64,000 nucleotides of DNA from Natrialba aegyptia DSM 13077 (lineage in GTDB: Archaea > Halobacteriota > Halobacteria > Halobacteriales > Natrialbaceae), in contig NZ_AOIP01000012.1 in assembly GCF_000337535.1 (NCBI RefSeq), positions 39,606-103,605 of the forward strand. Direction: 5' to 3'. The notes under the pieces were generated by a model. It saw only the letters and a list, made by a program, of their open reading frames with translations. It did not search any database and had not been told where the DNA came from. Shown piece by piece: positions 16,147 to 26,541 of this stretch (position 1 is its first letter; the number at the start of each line of letters is the position of its first letter). The position numbers and the translations under genes are program-made.

Positions 16147-17547
16147 ATGAAGGGAATCGTGCTCGGCGGCGTCAGCTCCGGCGTCGGCAAGACGGTCGCG
16201 ACGCTGGCGACGATACAGGCGCTCTCGGATGCGGGCCGCGAGGTGCAGCCGGCGAAGGCGGGGCCGGACTTCATCGATCCGAGCCACCACGAGGCGATCG
16301 CGGGTCGCCCCTCGCGAACGCTCGACCTGTGGCTCTGCGGGGCCGACGGACTCGAACGGAACTACGCTCGCGCCGGGACCGCCGACGGCGCACGCGCCGG
16401 CACCGCAGCCGCCACCACCTCGACGGCGCAACCGGACATCTGCGTCGTCGAGGGCGTAATGGGGCTGTACGACGGCGACGCCTCGAGTTCGGCGATGGTC
16501 GCCGCTGAACTCGATCTGCCGGTCGTTCTCGTCGTCGACGCCAAGGCGGGCATGGAGAGCGTGGCGGCGACCGCGCTCGGCTTTCGAGAGTACGCCGCGG
16601 AAATCGGCCGCGACGTCGACGTGGCGGGAATCATCGCCCAGCGCGCACACGGCGGCCGTCACGAACGAGGGATCCGGGAGGCGCTGCCGGACGACCTCGA
16701 GTTCTTCGGGCGGATTCCGCCGAACGAGGCCCTCGAAATTCCCGATCGGCACCTCGGGCTCGAGATGGGGTCGGAGTCGGCGCTCCCGCGCGCGGCGCTC
16801 CGGGAGGCCGCCGAGACCCTGGAGACCGACCGGTTGCTCGCGGCCGCCCGCGAACCGTCCGCACCCGATCGCGAGCGCGCTGCTCCGGACCCCGTCGAGA
16901 CGACGGTCGCCGTGGCCAGCGATCGGGCGTTTTGCTTTCGGTACCCCGCGACGATCGAACGCCTCCGCGAGCGCGCCGAACTCGTGACGTTCTCGCCCGT
17001 CGCCGGCGATCCCGTGCCGGACTGCGACGGCGTCTACCTCCCCGGCGGCTACCCCGAACTGTACGCTGCCGAACTCGAATCCGCGGGGACGCTCGCCGAA
17101 CTCGGGACGCGGGCGAGCGAGGGACTCCCGGTCTTCGGCGAGTGCGGTGGCCTGATGGCGATGAGTCAGTCGCTGACCACGACTGGCGAAGACGATGCCG
17201 AGCGAGAATCCGGGACCGGGACGACCCACGAAATGGCCGGCATCCTACCCGCGGACGTCACCATGCACGATCGCTACCAGTCGCTCGATCACGTCGAACT
17301 CGCGGCCGTCGACGACACGCTGACCGCCCGCGCTGGCGAGACGATCCGGGGCCACGAGTTCCACTACTCGAGCGCGACCGTCGATTCGGACGCGCGCTTC
17401 GCCTTCGAAACGGTCCGCGGGTCGGGGATCGACGGCGACCACGACGGGTTGATGGCGTACCACTCGCTCGGCACCTACGCACACGTCCATCCCGAGAGCG
17501 GCGCGTTCGATCGGTTCCTCGAGTTCGTCTCCGGCACCCGCGAGTAG
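16147..17547 (+). CDS. cbiA: Cobyrinate a,c-diamide synthase
   Basis: The 466-residue enzyme amidates the a and c carboxylates of cobyrinate (or of hydrogenobyrinate) with ATP and glutamine during cobalamin synthesis. The P-loop GVSSGVGKT starts at residue 6, the Walker B-like strand is VVEGVMGLYDG, and the C-terminal class I glutaminase-like domain shows CDGVYLPGGYPELYA, the nucleophile Cys in FGECGGLMAM, and His in FHYSS. The ATG at 16147 directly precedes the first strand; the upstream in-frame region is Arg/Pro-rich and not family-like. No other cobalamin genes are adjacent. A hairpin overlaps its stop codon. Confidence 0.92.
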   Translation: MKGIVLGGVSSGVGKTVATLATIQALSDAGREVQPAKAGPDFIDPSHHEAIAGRPSRTLDLWLCGADGLERNYARAGTADGARAGTAAATTSTAQPDICVVEGVMGLYDGDASSSAMVAAELDLPVVLVVDAKAGMESVAATALGFREYAAEIGRDVDVAGIIAQRAHGGRHERGIREALPDDLEFFGRIPPNEALEIPDRHLGLEMGSESALPRAALREAAETLETDRLLAAAREPSAPDRERAAPDPVETTVAVASDRAFCFRYPATIERLRERAELVTFSPVAGDPVPDCDGVYLPGGYPELYAAELESAGTLAELGTRASEGLPVFGECGGLMAMSQSLTTTGEDDAERESGTGTTHEMAGILPADVTMHDRYQSLDHVELAAVDDTLTARAGETIRGHEFHYSSATVDSDARFAFETVRGSGIDGDHDGLMAYHSLGTYAHVHPESGAFDRFLEFVSGTRE

Positions 17548-17565
17548 GCGAGTACAGCACTCGCC
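17547..17565 (+). terminator. Hairpin at the end of cbiA
   Basis: GGCGAGT and ACTCGCC pair perfectly around ACAGC, starting on the last base of the cbiA stop codon. The position suits a transcription terminator or an mRNA 3' stabiliser. No T-run follows, so the terminator call is weak. Confidence 0.4.
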
Positions 17566-17741
17566 GGCCGGTTTCGTCCCGCCGTTGCCGCGCTGAACTC
17601 GGCGGTTCCGGTCACCGGTTCGCAGCGGCGACTATCACGACCGCGACACCGGTGGCGGAGAGTACTCCCCGGATCGGCCAAAACGGGTGCACACGCAAGG
17701 GCAATTACCACAGCGCTGTTTCTCGTGTATTGTTCCAGATA

Positions 17742-18839
17742 ATGATAGATGGGACAGACAGCGGCGACGCCAGTAAACAGGTCGGCCGCAGCGATGAGGC
17801 GCGCGTGCGGGAGAGAGTTGGAGACGGAGGCGAAAACGGAAACGGAAACGGAGATGGGATCGAGACGACGAATACCGGACGATGGCTCGTCACCGATGGC
17901 GGCGAAGAGAGCAGCGAGACCGACGAGGGAGAGGACGAGAACAGCACCGCCGACGAGAGCGAGGCGGACGACGAGGATCAGGAGCAACCGAACGAGGCCG
18001 AAGACGGGGACGAGGAGGCCGGTGAAGAATCCGAGGCTGGCGGTGACGGTTCGGAGAGCGATGAGAGCGACGAAAGCGAAGGTAAAGGTGAGGACGAGGA
18101 GCCGACCAGCGCCCACGTCGAGGACGCCGAAGACGTCTACGAGGGTGACGAGGCGAACGGCGTCCTCCACCTGGATCTCGACGGCCTGTTTCTCGATTTG
18201 CTCGGGCTCGAGGTCAACCTGAACCCGGTCACGCTCGACGTGTCGGCCCGGCCGGGCGAGAACAACTTACTCGGCAATCTGCTTTCGAGCGTGACCGGGC
18301 TGCTAGACGGTCCAGCGGCGCTGTTGGACAAGGTCACGTCGCTGGTCGAAAAGCCGGTGAACATGTTGCAGTCGGCGCTTGGAAAGCCGATAACCTGGCT
18401 GAAATCTGCTCCGGGTACCGCGCTCGACTGGCTCAAATCGCTCCCTGGGGCGCTGCTGGGAAAGGTGAAGACGTTGCTCGGCCGGCCTCAAGGCGGCGAG
18501 CAGGAACCCGAGGGCGACGAAGCGGAAGCCGAAGCCGAGGGTGAAGACGAGGACGCCGAGGCCGAAGACGGTACCAATGACTCCGACGCGGAAGACGGCG
18601 AAAGCGACGATACCGAGTCGGATACCGGGCCGCTCGCCCCGATCACGAGTTCGCTTTCGTCGGCGGGAGACACGGCGAAACAGAAGGCGGTCGGGTTGCT
18701 TCCCGGGTTGCCGGTCGAGGAACTCATCGCGACGGTCGTTCGCGAGGTCATCAAGCAACTGGTCGAACAGGCGGAGACGGCTAGTGAGGAATCGAGCGGA
18801 CAGGAGTCTTCGAACGCCGACGCACAGCCGGAGGCCTAA
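17742..18839 (+). CDS. Acidic protein with LLGNLL motif and 11-residue helical repeats, unknown
   Basis: The 365-residue protein has a very acidic disordered N-terminal region (residues 1-140, mostly Glu, Asp, Ser, Gly). A conserved core follows: LHLDLDGLFLDLLGLEVNLN, then LDVSARPGENNLLGNLLSS. Next come roughly 11-residue units (KPVNMLQSALG, KPITWLKSAPG, TALDWLKSLPG) that should form a long amphipathic helix. A second acidic linker and a C-terminal helix (PVEELIATVVREVIKQLVEQ) close it. The LLGNLL core occurs in other haloarchaeal and some actinobacterial proteins of unknown role. It has no signal peptide. It is the first of four closely spaced acidic genes; the next starts 2 bp after its stop codon. 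Confidence 0.7.
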   Translation: MIDGTDSGDASKQVGRSDEARVRERVGDGGENGNGNGDGIETTNTGRWLVTDGGEESSETDEGEDENSTADESEADDEDQEQPNEAEDGDEEAGEESEAGGDGSESDESDESEGKGEDEEPTSAHVEDAEDVYEGDEANGVLHLDLDGLFLDLLGLEVNLNPVTLDVSARPGENNLLGNLLSSVTGLLDGPAALLDKVTSLVEKPVNMLQSALGKPITWLKSAPGTALDWLKSLPGALLGKVKTLLGRPQGGEQEPEGDEAEAEAEGEDEDAEAEDGTNDSDAEDGESDDTESDTGPLAPITSSLSSAGDTAKQKAVGLLPGLPVEELIATVVREVIKQLVEQAETASEESSGQESSNADAQPEA

Positions 18840-18841
18840 GT

Positions 18842-19444
18842 ATGAGTACTGAGACGGATTCAGAGTCAGATTCGGAGTCGGATTCGGACACAAACATGGA
18901 CACGGACGCGAACGCGAACTCGAACTCGAACTCGGTAATGGAACGAATCGACTACGAGAAGATCGCCGAAAACATCGATCTTCATGAACTACTCGAGGGA
19001 ACGCAGTGGGAGGACGAGATCGACGACGACAAACCGTTGGGAGAGGCGCTTGGCGCGTTACTTGGGGCGATTATCGGACGCAAGCTCGGTGCGAGTCTCG
19101 GGCGGACGATCGGTGAACTCTCACTCGAGGAAATTCTGAGCCGAAGCGAAGACGAGGAAGCGGACGAAGACGAAGGCGGTTCGGAGACGGACGAGGCGGA
19201 AGAGCAAGCAGTCGAAGGCGAGTCCGACACTGCGGATGCTGAAGACACCGATGACGCCGAGGAGAGTGACGGAAATGCAGAGAGCGGAGACGACGAGGAA
19301 ACCGATGACGAGGAGACTGATGGAGATAACGGCGATTCGGACAACGACGAAAACGGAGACGGGGACACCGACACAAACGACTCGGACGAGACCAGTGACA
19401 CCGAGAGTGACGACGGCGAAGACACCGACACAGAGGATGACTAA
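18842..19444 (+). CDS. Acidic protein with a glycine-zipper-like segment, unknown
   Basis: The 200-residue product starts with Ser-Asp and Asn-Ser dipeptide runs coded by six-base repeats. A structured part lies at about residues 37-105 (MERIDYEKIAENIDLHELLE, then EALGALLGAIIGRKLGASLG and RTIGELSLEEIL), and a Glu/Asp/Ser/Thr tail closes it. The regularly spaced small residues could pack helices or insert into a membrane. The same LGRTIG motif is in the next gene product, so the two are probably paralogous in this segment. The start codon follows the previous stop by 2 bp. Confidence 0.65.
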   Translation: MSTETDSESDSESDSDTNMDTDANANSNSNSVMERIDYEKIAENIDLHELLEGTQWEDEIDDDKPLGEALGALLGAIIGRKLGASLGRTIGELSLEEILSRSEDEEADEDEGGSETDEAEEQAVEGESDTADAEDTDDAEESDGNAESGDDEETDDEETDGDNGDSDNDENGDGDTDTNDSDETSDTESDDGEDTDTEDD

Positions 19445-19551
19445 CCGCTCCCACCAGTCCCATCTCGATCCCTGCTCTCAGCCCCTGCAGCATCGACACA
19501 ACTACCGTCGACGCCGCCAGCGGCCCTGCCCCACGAATCGAGGTGAGATCC

Positions 19552-20397
19552 GTGAGTGAGGACACCGGACTGCAGGAACTCGTCGCCGAGGAAGTCACCG
19601 ACCAACTCGATGTCGCCGACCTCATCGACGGCGGCTCCATCGAGGACGGAATCGACGCCGGCGAAATCGGTGCCTCCGTCGGCCGCCAGTTCGGCGAGCG
19701 ACTCGGACGAACCATCGGTGCCTCCGTCGGTGGCGAAATCCACGACACGCTTTCGAGTGCGTTCGAATCGGGGACGGATGCGGCCGACGGCGAAGGTGAA
19801 GAGGAAGAGGAAAACGGAGATGGGAACGGAGGCACAAAACCGACAGCCGACACCCTCACACTCAAACAACTCCTCGCTGAACTCGTCACGGCGATTCGGA
19901 CCGGATTCGTGACGGCGCTCGACGATAGCAACGCGCGCGACTCGGTCGAGTCCATCGCCCAGAACGTCACCGAGGGAACCAGTCTCGAGGGCGTTTTCGA
20001 GACGAGTTCAGAAACGGAGACGCAGGAGGAGGGGGCGGACGGTGAGGATGAGAGCGGTGCCGAGGCGGCTGAGACTGCTGATGCGGATGACCGAGATGCC
20101 GATACCGAACTCGAGCAGGCACCGGAGGATCTAGAGAACCTTCGGCGGGAGACGTTGGTGGATTTCCTGGGCGTGATGTCGTATCAGGATCTCCAGTCCG
20201 TTGCCAAGGAAGTCGGCGTCAAGGCGAACCTCAGCCGCGAGGAGATGACGGACGAGATTATCGAGACGGTGGCTGCCGAGGAGGGCGACGGGGCGAATGG
20301 AGACGCGGATGAACGTGACTCTGGCGGTGGTGGGGAAGATGGTGGCGGTGGAGACGGTGGCGACGACACCGACGGGGAGAGTAGCGACTCCGAGTGA
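19552..20397 (+). CDS. Acidic protein with glycine-zipper segment and a SAP/Rho-N-like C-terminal motif
   Basis: The 281-residue protein has a segment IGASVGRQFGERLGRTIGAS, related to that of the preceding protein, then a helical region (LKQLLAELVTAIRTGFVTAL). After an acidic linker comes ETLVDFLGVMSYQDLQSVAK with VKANLSREEMTDEIIETV. This last part has the helix-turn-helix layout of SAP or Rho N-terminal domains, which bind nucleic acid. The tail is a Gly/Asp repeat. The GTG at 19552 was chosen because GAGGTGA stands 6 bp before it. The function is unknown. Confidence 0.65.
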   Translation: MSEDTGLQELVAEEVTDQLDVADLIDGGSIEDGIDAGEIGASVGRQFGERLGRTIGASVGGEIHDTLSSAFESGTDAADGEGEEEEENGDGNGGTKPTADTLTLKQLLAELVTAIRTGFVTALDDSNARDSVESIAQNVTEGTSLEGVFETSSETETQEEGADGEDESGAEAAETADADDRDADTELEQAPEDLENLRRETLVDFLGVMSYQDLQSVAKEVGVKANLSREEMTDEIIETVAAEEGDGANGDADERDSGGGGEDGGGGDGGDDTDGESSDSE

Positions 20398-20545
20398 GTA
20401 ATCGAGGCGGAAGAACGGCGGCGATGCCGGAGTCGCCGAGGTGCGTGCGTGGACGCCGGAGCGAAATCCAACCCCAACCCGGAACTGGCCGGGAAACGTT
20501 CACGACGCTCGCACCCCAGTACCCCACACAGACCGGGTGAGAATC

Positions 20546-21376
20546 ATGAGTGACGACGACCTCCGGACGCGGGTGACCGAGATACTCGAGACGGCCGATG
20601 CCCAGGCGGGGTCGCTGGTCGACGGCGACGATTCCCCGAGTGAGTCGACGGTGACGGCGGCTGCGGCCGATGCCGGCGACCTGCTCGCGTCGACCGACCC
20701 GCGGGAGCTACTCGAGGCGATCGGTCTGGGGACACTGCCGGACGGAACAGAGCCGGAGACGCTTCCGGAGGCGATCACGCGCGGCGACCCGGCGCACGTC
20801 GAGGATCTCGAGCGCCTGTTGCGGCTCGCACGGCTCGACGAGCGTTCGGATGAGGAGACGCTGGACGACGCGGTCGGTGAACTGCAGGCGGCGATTCATG
20901 CAGACGGCGACACCGACGGCGATGGCGACCGGAGTGACGACACATCCGAGAGCGACGCTGCAGCCGCTGCAGCTGACGACACGGAGGCGGATGACGACGC
21001 TGACACCGAGACCGACAGCGACGCACTCGAGTTCATCGAGGACGAACTCGGGTCGGCGGTGGGCGAGCGATTGACGTCGTTTAGCGAGGATATCGAGGGA
21101 TTACAGGAGCGACTCGCCGCGGCTGGCGTCGATGTCGGTGTGGGAGACGATGATAGGGAGGACGGGGGCGACGAGAGCGACGGCGACGGGACTGCTGATG
21201 ACGATACCGATGACGGCCTTCTCGATCCGGATCTCAGTACGGATCTCGGTTCCGATTCGGCCGGCGAACGGACCTCGCGCGGCGTCGCGCGATACTCCAC
21301 GGTCGCACCGTCACCGGGAGACCGCGCGGACATGAAGACACCGGCCCGGTTCTCGACGATGCCGAAACGGGACTGA
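20546..21376 (+). CDS. Acidic helical protein with a repeated RxSTM-type tail, unknown
   Basis: The 276-residue product begins MSDDDLRTRVTEILETADAQ and contains helical stretches (DPRELLEAIGLGTLPDG, HVEDLERLLRLARLDE, EFIEDELGSAVGERLTSFSE), separated by Asp/Ala/Thr runs. The basic tail carries two related motifs, ARYSTVAP and ARFSTMPKRD, joined by GDRADMKTP. That basic tail is striking in such an acidic protein and may be a docking site. It is the last of the four acidic genes and precedes a UspA gene. No family was recognised. Confidence 0.65.
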   Translation: MSDDDLRTRVTEILETADAQAGSLVDGDDSPSESTVTAAAADAGDLLASTDPRELLEAIGLGTLPDGTEPETLPEAITRGDPAHVEDLERLLRLARLDERSDEETLDDAVGELQAAIHADGDTDGDGDRSDDTSESDAAAAAADDTEADDDADTETDSDALEFIEDELGSAVGERLTSFSEDIEGLQERLAAAGVDVGVGDDDREDGGDESDGDGTADDDTDDGLLDPDLSTDLGSDSAGERTSRGVARYSTVAPSPGDRADMKTPARFSTMPKRD

Positions 21377-21444
21377 CCACCGGACGCGCTGTCGATACCG
21401 GATCCGGGTTCACCTCTTTCACCGAGGACCGCATACGGGCCGGT

Positions 21445-21894
21445 ATGTACGACTCACTTCTCGTCGCGACGGACGGCAGCGACGCCGCAACGACTGCCAC
21501 CCATCACGCCGTCTCCCTTGCGACCGAACTGGATGCGGCCGTGTACGGTCTCGCCGTGCTCGAATCGCGCACCGAGTACGACAACGCCATCGTCGACCCC
21601 GACGAACGCGAGCGCAAACGGCGCGCGGCGGCCGAATCCGCGCTCGCTGAACTCGCGGACGAAGCGACTGCAGCGGGCGTGCCGGTCGAGACGGAGATTC
21701 GCTCGGGCGTGCCACACGAGGAGATTCTCGCGGTCGCAACGGAGCACGACGTGGGCGCGGTCGTCATCGGCGCTCGCGGGAGTTCGAAACTCAAGCGGGC
21801 GCTGCTCGGGAGTACCGTGGATGCCGTCGTTCGCTTTGCGGATCGCCCGGTGCTCGTCGTCGAGGACGATGCCGAACCGGTTCGGTCGAACTAG
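21445..21894 (+). CDS. Universal stress protein (UspA family)
   Basis: A 149-residue single Usp domain. The first strand MYDSLLVATDGSDAA and the C-terminal ATP-binding loop IGARGSSKLKRALLGSTVDA (G-2x-G-9x-G-S/T pattern) are intact, so it probably binds ATP. It lies between the acidic four-gene cluster and an acetyl-CoA synthetase gene. Usp genes often accompany transporters and metabolic genes in haloarchaea, but the specific role is unknown. Confidence 0.88.
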   Translation: MYDSLLVATDGSDAATTATHHAVSLATELDAAVYGLAVLESRTEYDNAIVDPDERERKRRAAAESALAELADEATAAGVPVETEIRSGVPHEEILAVATEHDVGAVVIGARGSSKLKRALLGSTVDAVVRFADRPVLVVEDDAEPVRSN

Positions 21895-21925
21895 TCGCGT
21901 CGCCGTCTGCCTTTCCGGCGGAGGA

Positions 21926-21936
21926 ACGTTTATTCC
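21926..21936 (+). promoter_or_regulatory. TATA box before the first acetyl-CoA synthetase gene
   Basis: ACGTTTATTCC lies 28-38 bp before the ATG at 21964 and follows a purine-rich GGAGGA that could be the BRE. Spacing suits a leaderless or nearly leaderless transcript. Confidence 0.45.
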
Positions 21937-21963
21937 GTTGACCGACTTCGGTCCGAACGACAT

Positions 21964-23946
<1,983 letters not shown>

Positions 23947-23973
23947 ATTTCGCGATTTCAAATACAGCGAAAT
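23947..23973 (+). terminator. Hairpin after the first acetyl-CoA synthetase gene
   Basis: ATTTCGC pairs with GCGAAAT around a 13-base loop directly after the stop codon. The AT-rich stem could end transcription before the separately promoted regulator gene. Confidence 0.35.
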
Positions 23974-24033
23974 AGAATCGGAGCTAAACCCCTCCCCGTT
24001 TCTGATACCGGCCGAATACGGCGATCACAGCCG

Positions 24034-24047
24034 ATACAATTATATTC
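24034..24047 (+). promoter_or_regulatory. TATA box of the Bat-like regulator gene
   Basis: ATACAATTATATTC is centred about 28 bp before the ATG at 24070. The upstream gene ends 123 bp away, so the regulator has its own promoter. Confidence 0.5.
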
Positions 24048-24069
24048 CTCTCAGCTGAAAGCGCGAAAC

Positions 24070-26316
24070 ATGACTGCGGAGGCAGCCGACACGGCCCCGC
24101 TCTCTCCCCGCCAGTACGAGTTCATTCTCGACGCCGCAGAAACTTACCGGGAGGGACTCGTCGTGCGCTGCTGTGGCGAAGTCGGTCTCCGCCCGGCCGA
24201 ACTCGCCGCGCTCACGGTCGGCGACATCGAGCAGGTGCGGATCGATCCGCCGCGATACGTGGTTCGCGTCCCCGCCGTCGGTGATCAGGAGGGGACCGGC
24301 CACACTGCGTACCTCCCGACGCGGGTCGAGCAGGAGGCGCGTCGGTACGCCCGGAGCAACGGGCTGGGGGCCGACGACCGGATTTTCGACGTGACGGCCC
24401 GGCGGTTGCAGATGCTCGTCGCCGAGGTGGCAACGCGGGCGAGCGAACGGTTCGATCAGCCGGCCCTCGCCGACGTTTCTTCGAGCGATCTGCGCCGATA
24501 CTTCGCGCACCGAGCGCTCGTCGACCGCGATATCAACCCGCGCGCCGTCAAGGCCGCCGGCGGCTGGCGGAGCTTCGAGGCGCTCGAATCCTACTTCCCG
24601 ACGCCGACCGATTCCGAACTCGTCGAGGCGTTCGACGCCGTCGAACGCCCGTCGTCACCGCGACCCGGAGCGTCGAACGCCCGCTCCGGGCGGCCGATGA
24701 GCGACGACAGCGTCGTTCGTCTACTGTTGGCCGCGAGTGACCGCTACGCCCTCGTCCGACTGGACGAGGAGGGGTACGTCGAACGGTGGAATCGGAGTGC
24801 CGCCGCCCTGTTCGGCTATCGGGCCGGCGAGATCGTCGGCACGCACGTCTCCGCGTTCTACACCGACCAGGCGGTCGAAGACGGCGTCCCAGAGCGGACG
24901 CTCGCGACTGCACTGGAAGAGTCCGGCATCGAACAGGAAGGGTGGCGCGTTCACCGGGACGGCTCCCGCGTTCGCGCGACCGAAGTCGTTTCACCGCTGC
25001 GGGACGATCGGGGGCGACACGACGGCTACGCCGTCTTCGTCCGGGACATTTCGACCCATCACGACGAACTCGAAGCGGTTCGATCGGAGCGTGCCGCCCT
25101 CGAGCGCCAGGCGGCGGTTGCTCGTCGGTATCGGGCGGTGACGCGGGGACTGCTCGATGCGAGCGACCACGAAGCAGTGGAAGCGGCGGCCTGTCGCGCG
25201 CTCGCGGACGGTCAGCCCTACGAGTTCAGTTGGATCGATCGGACGACGGCGACGGCCGACAGCGACGGGTGGCGGACGACGAGCGGCGTCGATGCGGGGA
25301 TGATCGATCGGCTCGTGCCGGCGGAGTGGGGGAGAGGCACCGGAGACGGAGACAGCGCCGTGGTTGACAGCGAGGCGACGACGGAGTCAGGGGGGTCCGA
25401 TACCGACACGCCGATCGCGACGACGGTCGTCGATCGATCCGTCGAGGAGTTCGCCGGCACTGAACTCGCCGGCGTCCCGCTGACCTACGGCGATACGACC
25501 TACGGCACGCTCGGCGTCGGGACGACCCGCGAGGACGCGTTTACGGAGAGCGAGCGACGGTGGCTCGCGACGATCGGTCGGCAGACCGGCTACGCGATCA
25601 CCGCCGTTCGACGGCGGAACCTGCTGCTCTCGGATCGCGTGGTCGAGGTCGACATCCGTTGCCAGGACGCGAGTTCGTTCTTCGTGGAGGCCTCCCGCCG
25701 GTGTGGCTGCCGGTTCGAACTCGATTCGCTGGTGCCGATCTCGGAGTCGACGCAGTTGTACTATCTCCGGCTCGCGGACGCGCCGCCCGCCGACGTGTTC
25801 GACCTGGCGGCGGCCGATCCGGGAATCGAAGACTGTCGTCTCCTGGAGACCGAGCCGGACGGCTGGCGCATCGAAGTCGTCGTCGAGGGGTCCTCGCCGA
25901 CGCGGACGCTGACCGAGTACGGCGTGACCGTTCGCGAGGCGGTTACCGACGACGGAACGACGACGATCACGGCCGAGTGTGCGGCCGAAGCCGATCTGCG
26001 GACGATTCTCGAGGGGCTACAGTCGGTGTTTCCGGAGTCGTCGCTGATCGGCAAGCGAGAGGCCGAGCGAGCCGTTCAGACGGCCCGCGAGTTCAGGGAG
26101 GGACTCGAGGATCGATTAACTGACAAACAGGTTGCAGCGTTGCGAGCCGCGTACTTCGGGGGGTACTACGATTGGCCCCGGGAGAGCACGGCCGAGGAGG
26201 TGGCGGACGCGATGGGGATCTCCTCGCCGACGCTGCACAATCACCTGCGAAAGGGCCAACACGAACTGTTGCAGACGTTCTTCGACGATCCGTCGGAAAC
26301 GGAACGGCACGAGTGA
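24070..26316 (+). CDS. Bat-type multi-domain transcription regulator with a recombinase-like N-terminus
   Basis: The 748-residue protein has four parts. Residues 1-195 resemble the tyrosine-recombinase catalytic fold (GEVGLRPAELAALTVGDI with Arg41, later SSDLRRYFAHRAL and GGWRSFEALESYF), but the usual HxxR histidine is absent, so strand cleavage is doubtful. Residues about 210-335 are a PAS domain, 350-515 a GAF-like sensor. The remainder is the bacterioopsin-activator region ending in an HTH_10 domain (LTDKQVAALRAAYFGGYYDW, then EVADAMGISSPTLHNHLRKG). It should sense a small ligand or redox state and control nearby genes. It is flanked by two acetyl-CoA synthetase genes, its likely targets. 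Confidence 0.85.
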   Translation: MTAEAADTAPLSPRQYEFILDAAETYREGLVVRCCGEVGLRPAELAALTVGDIEQVRIDPPRYVVRVPAVGDQEGTGHTAYLPTRVEQEARRYARSNGLGADDRIFDVTARRLQMLVAEVATRASERFDQPALADVSSSDLRRYFAHRALVDRDINPRAVKAAGGWRSFEALESYFPTPTDSELVEAFDAVERPSSPRPGASNARSGRPMSDDSVVRLLLAASDRYALVRLDEEGYVERWNRSAAALFGYRAGEIVGTHVSAFYTDQAVEDGVPERTLATALEESGIEQEGWRVHRDGSRVRATEVVSPLRDDRGRHDGYAVFVRDISTHHDELEAVRSERAALERQAAVARRYRAVTRGLLDASDHEAVEAAACRALADGQPYEFSWIDRTTATADSDGWRTTSGVDAGMIDRLVPAEWGRGTGDGDSAVVDSEATTESGGSDTDTPIATTVVDRSVEEFAGTELAGVPLTYGDTTYGTLGVGTTREDAFTESERRWLATIGRQTGYAITAVRRRNLLLSDRVVEVDIRCQDASSFFVEASRRCGCRFELDSLVPISESTQLYYLRLADAPPADVFDLAAADPGIEDCRLLETEPDGWRIEVVVEGSSPTRTLTEYGVTVREAVTDDGTTTITAECAAEADLRTILEGLQSVFPESSLIGKREAERAVQTAREFREGLEDRLTDKQVAALRAAYFGGYYDWPRESTAEEVADAMGISSPTLHNHLRKGQHELLQTFFDDPSETERHE

Positions 26317-26469
26317 CCGAAGCGATCGACTAGGCTTCTAGGGTGGACCGGCTATCGGCCGGTCAGCGGGGCTCAGACGGCGATCATTCGTTCGGTCTGT
26401 CGACGAATCTGCTGTGTGATCTCGCCGATTGTGGTCAGTTCGCGGGGCAACTGTGGCGATCCGTCCGCA

Positions 26470-26513
26470 AAACCGGTCGCGTTGGTTTGTACACCTAGAG
26501 GCTGGCTTTACTA
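26470..26513 (+). promoter_or_regulatory. Inverted repeat and TATA box before the second acetyl-CoA synthetase gene
   Basis: AAACC and GGTTT are placed symmetrically around 9 bp at 26470-26488. About 20 bp later comes TTTACTA (26507-26513), roughly 29-35 bp before the ATG at 26542. An activator site just upstream of the TATA box is the known layout of Bat-controlled promoters, and a Bat-like gene is immediately upstream. The link is inferred. Confidence 0.35.
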
Positions 26514-26541
26514 TGGCGGTCCCGCATTGATAGTCTGTATC

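Noticed and set aside
15685..17229. Long minus-strand frame antisense to cbiA
   Set aside because: Only its last 70 codons look like a gene. The rest is an antisense shadow of the well-supported cbiA frame in GC-rich DNA.
17742..21376. Gas-vesicle gene cluster
   Set aside because: Acidic accessory proteins recall gas-vesicle loci, but no GvpA-like or GvpN-like sequence is present.
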